Assembly: GCA_037576195.1 (NCBI GenBank) | Contig: CM075101.1 | Span: 23,126,001-23,190,000, forward strand | DNA: 64,000 nucleotides | Origin: Phytoseiulus persimilis | Lineage: Eukaryota > Arthropoda > Arachnida > Mesostigmata > Phytoseiidae | Reading direction: 5' to 3' | Shown here: piece after piece, positions 31,572 to 41,893 of the stretch | Numbering within the stretch: the stretch's first letter is position 1 | Layout of the letters: every line of letters starts with the position of its first letter | Notes under the pieces: model-generated | Seen by the model: only the letters and a program-made list of their open reading frames with translations | What the model was told of the DNA's origin: nothing | The model's database searches: none | Position numbers and translations under genes: made by a program

Positions 31572-34500
31572 ATGTCCTCAAGAGCGAAAACCTCAAAGGT
31601 CTCGTCAGTTTGTCCGCGAGAAGCTAGGCGGTCATCCGTGGCTGAGATAAATCTGGCAAAGATCAGAAAGAAACCGACCGTACGAACTGAGAGAAAGTTC
31701 AACAGGAATCTGTCGGAGCCAAGGAAACGCGTCGAGTGGGAGGACTTGAATGTGCGGGAGAAGAAACCCGGCGGTACTGAGGGCGGGAACGGCCTCAGTG
31801 AGGAAGGTGAACCCACTAGGATAGGAGTTTTTGGAAGAAAAGAGGGGGACGTCTGGCTTTCGATGAATGTATCTCCCGCGGAGTAGGATTTCATCATCAA
31901 AGTGCAGAGTTACTGAATCGGCCCCTCCCTTTCCAGAGAAAGAAAAACAAACCATGCTCCGCAGTGCGGAGATGATGGAAACGTTGAACATTTTGCTAAG
32001 GAGACGATTTCAAGATGTCGATTTAGCCCAGCCTGATAGTCTCTCAGGATCATCGCGCTCAACCCCGACACAGCCAGAGTACCTGAGCAACGTAAGGGAG
32101 TGTCGAGTATTTTCTTTACGATTCGCATGTCTACTGACCCATCTGCTCTGTTGAGTATCATTTTTGGAACAAGAATGTTCCTATTTTACAGTTGAACGAA
32201 AAGAAACTGCAGCTCCTCAATAGGCTGCAGTACAATCTGCGGGGTCTTATGCACGAGCGATGCGTACTCATAATCAAGAGAGAAGCTATCACCAGATTGG
32301 ACATATCATCGCGTCTCCAGGACCAAATCAAAACACTAGTTAAAGAGCAGTGCTCAGAGATGCAGAAATTGATGGAAACGCCCAACGTTCCCGTCGCTGA
32401 TGTGCGGCGCTTGATAATGGCTGATGGCGAGCGGGATAAGGAACTTTCCGGAGGTAACACGCTGCTCGAAAATGACGCGCGCCTGCCGAAAATGCTTGAG
32501 TTGCTCAATGAAGTTTCCATAGCATCGCATTGGCTCAGGCGGTGAGTTTCAATTCAGTGAGGTTTAATATAGCACGGTCGAATGACAGGCAATGAACTGC
32601 AAAGAAGCGATTGCTTGCTGGAGGCGATCCCGGGATGCCGCAATCCGATCTCGAGGCTCATTGCATGATCTTATCGGGCCTCACCTGTTACAGCTACATT
32701 CGTCAGATGGTGGAGTCATTCCACACGATGATCCCACCATCTGTGGACCCGCTTCTATTGGCGACTCATCATCAGTTGAACCAAACATCCGAGGTAGCTT
32801 TCACGTACGTTTCTGCAGCTCTGAACTCGAAACTGCGTCTCCTGTCTCGTCTGGATCCCGTCGACATCGACCAAGACATCCTGCAGGCGATGTTCGCTCA
32901 GTGCCAAATTTTCAATAAAATCCTCGAGTTTAGCGGAGTGCACGCTCACTCGGTTTCTCCTATCAAAGTTCCGAACGTAATGGAGCGACTGGGTAGAGAG
33001 CAGGGCCACTTGGCCGCGCTGAGAGCGATGTCGAGAGTTTGCGACGGAGTCAAGAAGAAAGTGGAGGCCGTTGTCGGAGGTACGGGCGGTGAGTTTGCGG
33101 CATCCGTTCAGGCTCTGATTTGATTTCACAGTTCAGTGATCACTGGTGGTTTTTTCGTGCTCCTCAATTAGTTCTTGCTTTTTTCCGAAAGCAGACAGCA
33201 AGATAACTCGTCGAGAGAGCCTCGAGTTCGAATGGTTGACTACGGACCCGCATGATCGTCCGGAACCCCAGAGTCGGCGGGAAATGGTCGGAGAAACTTC
33301 GGACTACTTTTCGGATTACTCGGCAGGAACTGCAGTCAACAATCGGCCGTCGACGGGGAAAAGTATTGCATAATGCAGAGAGTCATCCGCCCCCCCCCCC
33401 CCTCCCCCCGATTATTCTGGAGACGGGACAATAGGATATCGTATCCGAGAATCAGAAGCGCTTCTATCGCGAATTCGTTCCCCGTGTCGGAATGAATATC
33501 ATTCTCTTGTGTGTGATTCCTCGAATCTATGAGCCAATCACTGCTTATTTCTCACAGGGAAACAGACTGAAACTCTCTGCTCGACGGTTGATTCCATTGT
33601 GCAAAGTGCGCAGAGCCTTCTAATACGGAGTAACTTCGTTGCGACTGCCATGTCCGTCCACGAAGCGGAGCCCTCAAAAGAGAGCGGGAAGCGGCAGAAA
33701 TGGTTCAAGCCCACGGCCGAGCACGCTGTGTACACATGCATCATGCAGGCGAGTAAACCATTTCGCAATTCAGTCGACAATCAGGAAACGCCATCTGGTT
33801 TTCTGAGTGCAACCGATGGTGACGCTTCGTGAAAACCTCAAATCTGAGTGAATCATCGTTCCCTGAGTTTCCTGTCATGTCGATCGCTTTCCTCAAGCAG
33901 TTTCCCTCAACAGACCATCGCGACCGTCTTTTGGGAAGCGTATTGGAGCTCATTCACGATGAAGGCTCTGGAGAGCGTCGTAGTTCCTCTTCAAAACGGA
34001 GGTCCGTTTGGCGGGACGCTCTTCAGCTTGTTAGGGGTCGACAGTCAGATCAAAATGTTGTTCCTCTCCCTCGTAGACTACGCCAAGGATCCCTACGCAC
34101 AAGGTGAAATTTCCAGCGATGCCGTTCCGCCTTTCTCGTGTGTCGCGCAAGCCAACCGGACGCCGCTAACGGCTGCGGGGAAAATGGATGCCATCACACT
34201 CACTCAGATCCAAAGATAAAGTTTTCAAGCAATGCATAAACACGCACATAGTACTGCTTCTCCCCTTGATGCACCGAAGAGCGCCTCTCTCCAGTGTGCC
34301 TCACGAGCATTCCCTTCAGTCTTCTGGATACCAATTTGTCGCGAGGGGCAGCATGTTCTCGCTCAACCTGAGCAGCGGACGATTGATTATCATCTCGAGA
34401 CGCTACCACTAGAACATATCAAGAGCGAATAGCCCCCGGGAATCGGACCGAAGGGCCAAATCGAGCTCTATAAGGTCGCAAAGCCGTTGTCTGAACCTTT

Positions 34501-35906
34501 TTGTTACACGAAGTTGGTGTTTCGCTAAGCTGTTTACACATGCTCTCGTTCCTATCCTGTTGCAGATCTCGATGAGGATGCTCTGAATGCGATCTCGAAA
34601 ATATATCAGGAAATCTATTTCATCGTTGCAACGAGTTGTTGGCGGAACGGTAAGCCGTGCCGTTCGGGTGGAGGCACCTGGAATCAACAAGAATCCCTTC
34701 GATCCCAATGCTAACTCCTCAATGCATCACTATTTTAGACATGAGTCGAGCTTGTATCTCGTACGCGATCCGTCGAAGCAAACCGATTCCCGTCGAAGGA
34801 GGGCAGGTCGGAACAGATACGGGAAGGCACTTCCACAAAGCATTGCAACCTCTATTGGGTTTTATAGTGGACTGCCCGCAAGATGCGCGTTCCCACAATG
34901 TAGTTCATCAAGTTATTAGTAGGTCTCAGTATGAATTCTCGGTGTTCCCCGTGAACTGGCTCGATTCGACGAGGTCCAGTAGCATACTGATGAGTTCCAA
35001 CTTTCAGTTCGGCAGTGCGCAACGGATACCCTGAACATGGCAATCCAGTGGCTTGAGGACCGACAAATGTTCTCTTCGTCATGGGACCCCTATCAGTATC
35101 TGATTATGAGCTACTCGGACCTGAGTCGGATGCGGTACCTCTTAGTCAGAAGCAATGTGCTGACCTCAGCGAGTTCTGTCCCTGTTTCCGCGTTGCGCAA
35201 AGAACACTTCTTGTCGCGCCGCCTACCTCAATCGCATTTCGCAAACTGGACTTTCGTGAAGAGCACCGAGAAAGCCTATGCCCAATCGGTAGCTTTTTTC
35301 ATGGTGTGTGTTCTCAACAGTCAAGATTTGTGCATCATTCGGGCGAACAAGAAGCGTCCTCTGAAAGGTTCAATTTTACAGAGCTTGGAGCAAGTGCAAT
35401 TGCGTCAGTTCGAGAATCACTGCAAGCTGATGTGCTCAGAATATTTCGCAGCCAATCTGCCGCCGAATAGATACTTCAAGAGGAGCCGAATCGGTAATCT
35501 TAATTTCGCGCTCCGTCAGCAGCTCTTTCTCATTAAAGTATAATTAAGTCGCGAAGAACTCAACCCAAGCAGCTTTCAATTCAAATTCAAGATAAAATTC
35601 ACGAAATCAACTACATCGCTCCTCTGCTCCAATACCTTCTTGCACCGACGATAAAAGCCGTTGAGAACCATAGCGAATTGGTTCAAGAAGAAGTACTACG
35701 AGTCTGCTCTAAATGCCTCGTCGATTCCTGGAAAGAATCGATTCAGGAGAAAATGATCATGTTCAGGTGAGAATATGTAGAATCTTGAGCATTTCGTGTG
35801 CCGGAGATGGTCCCACTGTTTGCCCAATCACACTCGTCCATTCGATGGTCCTTCATGGATCAAGCGGAGCTGACCGCGGTACAGACTGCGCGAGCATGAA
35901 AATGAG
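31572..35906 (+). CDS. CCDC142: CCDC142-family coiled-coil protein, 13 exons
   Basis: Thirteen exons join in frame to about 840 residues: 31572-31806, 31937-32091, 32192-32453, 32624-33088, 33195-33362, 33558-33748, 33914-34103, 34566-34649, 34739-34918, 35008-35288, 35382-35493, 35592-35766, 35885-35906. Phases match throughout. The product is helical with a Lys/Arg-rich N-terminus. Co-linear resemblance to vertebrate CCDC142, judged from memory, is seen at VDPLLLA (family EPLLLA), FWEAYW, NLPPNRYFKR (family MPRGRYWR) and IAPLLQYLL (family LEPVLQGL). The family's function is unknown. Oddities: the exon 3/4 junction is ambiguous, because exon 3 may run to 32541 but then the phase fails; the intron after 33748 needs a GC donor; the last exon is a 22-base microexon. 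The reading may end at a TGA at 36190-36192 after a further intron, just before the helicase gene. It is much longer than single-exon neighbours but has similar base use. Confidence 0.68.
33389..33424. mobile_element. Possible solo end of a hAT element in an intron
   Basis: A C-rich run (13 C, T, 6 C) followed by GATTATTCTGGA lies in the intron between CCDC142 exons 5 and 6. The hAT remnant at 40057 has the same arrangement: a C-run, T, C-run, then CGATTATTCTGGA. The shared order of blocks suggests a short relic of the same element end. No target duplication or second terminus was seen. Confidence 0.35.
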
Positions 35907-36245
35907 GTGAGCGTCGCCGCTCGGTCACGGCCGCTGGTGGAATATTGCACGTGTATTCTTCTCCTGCCTCCAAGAGCTTCTTCATACTTCCGGGGGGAGT
36001 CAGGAGCACATAAGGAGCACCGCGATGAGCCACCTTCGCGTTCAGAAATGTCATCCACCAGTGACGACGGGCTGCTGAACGTTATTGCCTTAAAGACCGG
36101 CCAGCGAAGTGAGATGGCGCCAGCAAGATCATCAGCCTGTTGATTTGTGGTCGCCTGTTCGGGATGAAACCATGTGTGTTCTGATACAGTGAACGCACGC
36201 TCGATACGTTTGTGAAGGAGAAGCCGCTCTCCGTGATTAGCGGAG

Positions 36246-38324
36246 ATGAGACCTCCGGAAACCGACAGTGGCAGGAACGACGGTCAACCACCATTGGAAC
36301 TCAACGATGATGACAACTACGATAGGAACAGTGGCAATAATCACAACAGCGGGAATCATCACCGACTAAATGGGCATTCGAACGGTTTTGGTCAAAAACC
36401 TGCGGTTCTACCAGTGGTCCAAGCGAAATGGAAAATTCTGCGCCACATCCGTCCCCGAGACACTTCTATCATTATTTCGGAAACTGCATCAGGAAAAACT
36501 ACGGAGATACCGAAGATGCTTTACGAGAGCGGTTTCTGTGGGAAATATTCCCAGGGGGGCGCGATCTGTATCACGCAACCTCGCCGCGTGGCAGCAACCA
36601 GCGTGGCGCGGTACGTTGCGAAGACTATGAAATGCGAACTAGGCAGCCTGGTTGGTTATTCGGTGCGGTTCGATGACGTGACATCGAAAGAGACCAAAAT
36701 TAAGTACCTGACCGACGGCATGTTGCTTAGAGAGAGCTTGGACGATCCTGACCTAATGCGATATTCGACTGTGATCCTCGACGAAGCCCACGAACGAACG
36801 GTGAACAGTGATGTCTTGTGCTCTCTACTGAAGAAACTTCAAGCGAAACGGAAGCAAATGAACCGACCCCTCAAGCTCATTATCATGTCAGCGACGGTCA
36901 ACCCTGAAATATATGTCAGATTCTTCAAACTGCGGAATGAAGATATTTTCTTCCTTCGCGGTCGACAGTTTCAAGTTCAGGTGAACTACGTGGCTGACGT
37001 AAAAGAAGATTACGTGAACGCCGCTCTGATCACGGTTCTGAAAATTCTGCGATTGAAAGACAGCGGGGACATTCTTGTGTTCTGTACCGGTCAGGAAGAA
37101 ATCGAATCCATGGTCAAATGCTGCAGTGAGCTGGGTCGCTCCATCGGCGCCGATCTCAAAGCCATGGCATTGTACTCTGCCCTGCCTCAGGCTGCTCAAG
37201 AACGCGTCATGAACCCTCTACCGAGCGGCGTCCGCAAAGTTATATTCGCAACTAATATCGCAGAGGCTTCAGTCACCATTCCGGGTGTGAAATTCGTTGT
37301 CGACACGTGTCGGATGAAGTGCCGGCATTACAATCCTACTACCGGTATTGAAATACTCCGCGTTGAAAAAATTTCGCAGGCTCAGGCATGGCAGCGCTCG
37401 GGTCGCGCAGGGCGTGTGAGCGACGGCGAGTGTTTCCGACTGATAACGGCAGGTGAATTCAACGCTCTGAAACAGTTCCCTGTGGCCGAAATCCGAAGAT
37501 GTTCACTTTCGAGCGTCATCATGAGTATCGTAGCTCTGAAGCAGTGCGTGAAAACGTTCTCCTGGCTCGAGAGCCCTCCGGACGAGACGGTGAAGCAAGC
37601 TCTGAAATCTCTGTCGTTGTTGGAAGCGACGGAAGTCGACGAAACGGACACGCTTGCCTTGACGCGGCTGGGTGCGATGATGCGACGGTTTCCGCTAGAG
37701 CCCACTTTCAGTCGTTGTATTTTCGGAGCAAAGTCCCTGAGCTGTGTTGAACCAATGCTAACCATTATTGCCATGCTGAGTTCCGATGGCTCGCCCATGG
37801 TCGCCTCACGCAGAAGTTCTGACGAGGCATCGGCCGTCAGCATCAGACAGTTCGGCACCAATGAAGGCGATCTCATCATGTATTTGAACATATTCACGAA
37901 GTATAATCAAGCGGACGGCAACAAGGAATGGTGCGATACTAATGGAGTCAACAGAAAGACGTTGTGCAACGTGAAGAAAATTCGATCGCAACTGAGAGAC
38001 GTGTGTGGCCAGCTCAGCATATCTCTCACAAAGTCAACGAATGATAATATTAGACGAGCTCTCGTCACTGGCCTGTTCCGGAACATCGCTTATCGAGTGA
38101 AATCGAATCACTATCGAGCGCTGGAGTCGAAGCGTGACGTCTTGATACACCCCTCCTCGTGCCTCTTCCGACAGAATCCTGACGTCGTTATTTTCACCGA
38201 AGTTGTCAAGACGAGCAACTGCTACATCCGGAACGTGACTCCTATCGATATCGACTGGTACAACGAACTGGCTCCGAGAGACTACACTCAAAAATATCCG
38301 ATCCCAACTTGCACTGACGAATAA
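36246..38324 (+). CDS. DHX33: DEAH-box RNA helicase, DHX33-like, intronless
   Basis: A single 692-codon exon encodes a DEAH/RHA-type helicase; human DHX33 is 707 residues. Motif order is clear: Q-like N-terminus, motif I SETASGKTT (78-86), TQPRRVAA, LTDGMLLRE, motif II DEAH (179-182), motif III SAT (215-217), FCTGQEEIE, motif V TNIAEASVTIPG, motif VI QRSGRAGR, then HA2 (winged-helix/ratchet) and the OB-fold, with IHPSS and a C-terminal YNELAPRDY. The N-terminus is Asn/His-rich. The family unwinds RNA in ribosomal RNA synthesis and translation initiation, and in vertebrates also in innate sensing. Two things are odd: motif I has Ser and Ala where family members have Gly (GETGSGKTT), and there are no introns among intron-rich neighbours. 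An AATAAA lies about 100 bp past the stop. The start may be further downstream. The call DHX33 rather than another DEAH member rests on length and the C-terminal region. Confidence 0.85.
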   Translation: MRPPETDSGRNDGQPPLELNDDDNYDRNSGNNHNSGNHHRLNGHSNGFGQKPAVLPVVQAKWKILRHIRPRDTSIIISETASGKTTEIPKMLYESGFCGKYSQGGAICITQPRRVAATSVARYVAKTMKCELGSLVGYSVRFDDVTSKETKIKYLTDGMLLRESLDDPDLMRYSTVILDEAHERTVNSDVLCSLLKKLQAKRKQMNRPLKLIIMSATVNPEIYVRFFKLRNEDIFFLRGRQFQVQVNYVADVKEDYVNAALITVLKILRLKDSGDILVFCTGQEEIESMVKCCSELGRSIGADLKAMALYSALPQAAQERVMNPLPSGVRKVIFATNIAEASVTIPGVKFVVDTCRMKCRHYNPTTGIEILRVEKISQAQAWQRSGRAGRVSDGECFRLITAGEFNALKQFPVAEIRRCSLSSVIMSIVALKQCVKTFSWLESPPDETVKQALKSLSLLEATEVDETDTLALTRLGAMMRRFPLEPTFSRCIFGAKSLSCVEPMLTIIAMLSSDGSPMVASRRSSDEASAVSIRQFGTNEGDLIMYLNIFTKYNQADGNKEWCDTNGVNRKTLCNVKKIRSQLRDVCGQLSISLTKSTNDNIRRALVTGLFRNIAYRVKSNHYRALESKRDVLIHPSSCLFRQNPDVVIFTEVVKTSNCYIRNVTPIDIDWYNELAPRDYTQKYPIPTCTDE

Positions 38325-38425
38325 TAGCTCCGGCTGGCTCTAGGCGACAGTCTTGGTATGAACCAGATGGACTTATTTTGTAAATAATCTGTTCAAACGG
38401 TGTTCGCGGACGACGGCAAGCGATG

Positions 38426-38431
38426 AATAAA
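38426..38431 (+). terminator. Poly(A) signal of the DHX33-like gene
   Basis: AATAAA, 102 bp downstream of the helicase stop codon and upstream of the next gene's start at 38506. It fits 3' end formation for the helicase transcript. Confidence 0.6.
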
Positions 38432-38505
38432 GTGTGTGATTTCCCCTGATGAGCAGTACCGATTCCGTTCCCGGATAACTAATCCGTTGAGACAGAGAGA
38501 GTAGT

Positions 38506-39175
38506 ATGGAATCTGCTCCGACTCTTGTGGAGCTTCCTCTCTGGTTCCTCGCTTTGAAGTATGTGGTTCAGAACGAGGCTCACCGCTTCCCCTTCATCCC
38601 TACATATTTGAATTCGAGTAGTATGTCTGGCACTTCATTGCTAGAGCGGGACTTCTTGCTTGTTCATCTTTCAGCTATGCGAGTGCCTTCCTACTCCGCG
38701 AGGATATTCTGAAAACGAAAGACATTATTCTAACCTCATCGTTGGGTCGCAAAGCCAAAGAGTCCAGTGCGCCCTACTTCAACAATTTCGTAGCGATCGC
38801 GTCGTTCTTGATGCAAGATCCTCGGGTTGCGGAGGGCGAAGAGAGCCGCGGAAGAGGGAACCGAGTAGGCCCTGCGTTAGTGGACCAGCCCCGACTAGGT
38901 GAGGTGAAAGTTTCCAAAGACGAACTCCGCTCTGCTGTTTACATCCCGAGTTTCTCCCGACGTCTTGCCGCATTACACGATAGAGTCCCCTAACCAAGTG
39001 TACAGTGGAGGATAACCCAACCCGATTCCAAAATTCTAGCTTGATCACGAACCAATCATTTTCCCTTATAGATTCGCGAGATTCTAGCGACTCAACGCTC
39101 CAGGCTACGGAGCTTGTGGATCGTGACAGATGGATGCGACATAAAGTGAAGCCGATGGCTTTCTGCCTGTGCTGA
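38506..39175 (+). CDS. Unrecognised 126-residue protein, three exons
   Basis: Exons 38506-38558, 38675-38898 and 39072-39175 join in frame (phases 2 and 1) with good borders: TTGAA/GTATGT, TTTCAG/C, CTAG/GTGAGG and CTTATAG/A. The protein begins MESAPTLVELPLWFLALNYA, continues with a hydrophobic/helical stretch to about residue 65 (NNFVAIASFLMQD), then an Arg/Gly/Glu-rich linker and a short basic C-terminus ending in CLC. The opening resembles the ELPLWLA strand of GINS subunits, but the rest does not fit, so no assignment is made. An AATAAA at 39329-39334 lies 154 bp past the stop. The gene starts only 180 bp after the helicase stop. Confidence 0.65.
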
Positions 39176-39328
39176 GTACTTGAAACCACTCAGGCAAACC
39201 CTGTCGACTTCGAGAGCGGTTGCGCAGAGCGAGCGCTGGAGGGACGACGCGACTCCTGGAGAAGCGGGAATCCGGTTCCATGACGGCGTTTCTATCTGGA
39301 ACATATGATTTTTTTCCGATTACGTTCC

Positions 39329-39334
39329 AATAAA
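39329..39334 (+). terminator. Poly(A) signal after the 126-residue gene
   Basis: AATAAA in an AT-rich stretch, 154 bp past the predicted stop at 39175. It supports transcription of that gene from the plus strand. Confidence 0.5.
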
Positions 39335-40056
39335 GCTGGATTGAGACGTGTTTGTGGCTTTCGTTGTGTAGTTCCCGATCATGGAATCATCAGGAAGTAA
39401 CGGAACCCTGAGAAGGGTATTGACTTTTTGAGATCATCATTTTCTGCTGAATCCCGCACTCGCTGAGCCTCCTTCAGCTTGAGACCTATACGAAGAATAC
39501 GGGCTGTGCTGCTCTTGTAAGCTAGCGATGCGTGCCGGCGAAGAGAAGGCTCGACATATTTGTGTCGCATCAAACACTGCTAAAAACGACCGGAGTGACG
39601 TACATTTTCCCGCGGTTCCGCGAGAATGGAATCAGAATCAGATGAAAGCACACTGACACTAGTATTCGTGGGACACCGCATTACGGAAGGCTGCCTCAAA
39701 GTACTACGTCGATCAAAAGGGATTCCATGAGCTGAACCACATCAAGGGGCAATCCAACACTCGATGTAGGAGCGCATCTCACGATCTGGCAGTGTGTCTG
39801 TGAGCCAATCGCTTTCTCAATACAGTCATATGGGCGGACGCAGGAGAGAATGATTATGAACATCAGATCCCGGTTGTTCCTCACCTTCCAAGTTTCTGGC
39901 TGTATAATTTCAGTGTGTATGTGAGTCCCATGAAAATAGCTCGGTGAGGAAGTGGGGAACTTCTGATTGGTGTCTAAGAGGCCGCCCGGTGAACGACACC
40001 GTCGCCTTAGGACAGCGGTTCCCGAACTTCCCCCGAAAGTCCTTAGCTCCTAGAGG
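39335..40056. other. No supported gene
   Basis: This interval between the 126-residue gene and the hAT remnant has no recognised coding, RNA or repeat feature. Short frames on both strands are chance-like. Confidence 0.5.
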
Positions 40057-41145
40057 CAGTGGCATACCCAGGCATGCCCCCCCCTCCCCCCAAAACTCCT
40101 CGATTATTCTGGAAAGGTGGATTATATTTTACTTTGATGGATGAAAGTATAGCGCAAGGATCCAGTCTCACCAGAAACATCTCCACGAGTTCGAAAACTA
40201 CTTTAATTGCATCATGAAAAGCTCGCTACATTCGGCTCGCCCGAAATTCCGCCACTTACTCAGCCTTCAGACTATCGAGCATTCAGCGTGCTCGAAAAGC
40301 TCTTAACCTCGATTTGCTCGTGCGGATTTGTGGCCGCCCTTCTCGTCATAGAGAGCTTTTCGTCACTCATACTCCCCCTGTCAGTAAATCTTCAGTCCGC
40401 CGAACTCGATATATTTGGTGCACTCGATACCGTCGACAGTATGACGTCTGTTTTGCAGCAGCGAAGAGAAAACGCTGGAGCAGTTTTCGCCGGAATTTTC
40501 AGCCAGGTCGAATCGATTTGTTCTCAACTGGACATCTGCGTCAAACTCCCTAGATTGTGCCACATTCAGAGAAACAGAGAGAACCATCCCTCGCAAACAG
40601 TTGAAGAGTTCTTCAGAGTCTCACTGTACATACCATACTTGGATGAACTCATCAACGAGATGGCTAGCCTCTTCGAGAACTGTAGAAAAGAAGCTCTGAA
40701 GATTCAATATATTGTGCCGAGATTTATCGGCGATAGCGAATTCGGTGATCTCAAATATGTGCAGGAATTCTATCAGAACGAGCTGGGTTGTAGCTTGAGT
40801 ACAATTGAGGGCGAATACGAACGTTGGAAATTGAAGTGGACGAAGATCCCGAAGGAGGAGCAACCGCGAAGCGCACTGGAGACGATGAACCGCAGCTCTG
40901 AGGAGGACTGTTCCAAAATCTCGACCCTGCTCCAAATTTTCGCAACACTGCCGGTGACAACTTCGACACCTGAACGTACTTTCAGTGTGCTGAAGATACT
41001 GAAAACACACCTGCGAACCTCCATGAAAGAAGAGAGACTCAACGGTCTCTCAGCGATGAAGATCCACCGGGAAATTCCTCTCGCCGTTGAGGAGGTCGTT
41101 GAACTACTCGCTGCTAGCTCACGAAAGCTCGATCTTATCCTATAA
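40057..41145 (+). mobile_element. hAT-superfamily transposon remnant
   Basis: The left end CAGTGGCATACCCAGG at 40057, followed by a C-run, matches the typical terminal inverted repeat of hAT elements (CAGTGGCGTACCCAGG type). Only about 150 bp separate this end from the C-terminal part of the transposase, so most of the element has been deleted internally. No matching right terminus or 8-bp target duplication could be found within several hundred bp after 41145. The element is therefore dead. It lies between genes. Confidence 0.75.
40207..41145 (+). pseudogene. hAT transposase, C-terminal fragment
   Basis: About 312 codons are open with no ATG at the start: the frame begins right after a TAA, and the first in-frame Met lies about 80 codons in. 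The tail carries the hAT dimerisation region, with LLQIFATLPVTTSTPERTFS and then LKILKTHLRTSMKEERLNGL, which is diagnostic of the P52rIPK/ZMYM-like hAT group. The N-terminal zinc finger and the first catalytic Asp residues are absent. The frame is otherwise uninterrupted, which suggests a fairly recent loss. Full family transposases are about 600-800 residues. Confidence 0.88.
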
Positions 41146-41340
41146 ACTCTTTCCCATACGGACTTCCCAATACGCGTTGTGTACGTGATAAATTGAATGG
41201 TTCCCTCTCAATTGCGGAGAGATATCACGGAATCGCAGTCGTGCCTCTTTCCCTACCGTTCCAATAGTTTTAATTGCAATGAGCGTAGCACAAGGCACAT
41301 AGGCACAAGAAAGCACACAAAGCCAGACGCTGGTCCTCAG

Positions 41341-41377
41341 ATGATGATCATCATCGTCATCATCATCACATCACATC
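41341..41377. repeat. ATC/ATG trinucleotide microsatellite
   Basis: Imperfect run of ATG and ATC triplets, then ACATC units. It is simple sequence with no associated gene. Confidence 0.7.
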
Positions 41378-41891
41378 GCTCGTGCCTATGGAGGAGCACG
41401 GAAAGACAGACTTGATTCTTCTTCCGGAACGTGCGCGTTGTATGATTGACAGACCGGAAATTTATGGGATCGGCGCGCATAATTTATTGTTTTCAAGTCG
41501 TGAAACCAAATCGAGTTGAACGAAGTTCTGGTCCAATACAATTTTGCCTCGAGTTATCAGTGGCCTTGCTAGATTGTTTTGTAGTCGAAGGCTTTCCGAA
41601 CGATGAAGATGTCGTCTAAAGTCGACTGCCTCATTCGTGTGCGGTTTTTGCCGATGACAAAGTTCAACAGGCTGAACGCTCCACATCTTGTGGAAGCTGC
41701 TATAGACTAAGCTGCTAGACAAGGGGCCATTGGTCTATAATACTGAGAACAAGCCGTCAGTTGCCAGGCTCCCTAACAGACGAGAACCTGAAAACCGCGG
41801 TCTCGAGGGAGGTCCGCAACCCGCGGGTCATACCCGCGTCCAAGGGAGACCTCGCGGTTCCGCGGTTCCGCTTGGCGTTTTTTTTTGCACA
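41378..41891. other. No supported gene
   Basis: Short frames only. A run of eight T at 41879-41886 precedes the TA target of the MITE. Confidence 0.5.
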
Positions 41892-41893
41892 TA

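Noticed and set aside
35081..35470. 129-codon plus-strand frame in the alternative phase
   Set aside because: Overlaps CCDC142 exons 10-11, whose frame agrees with exon phases on both sides; this one does not.
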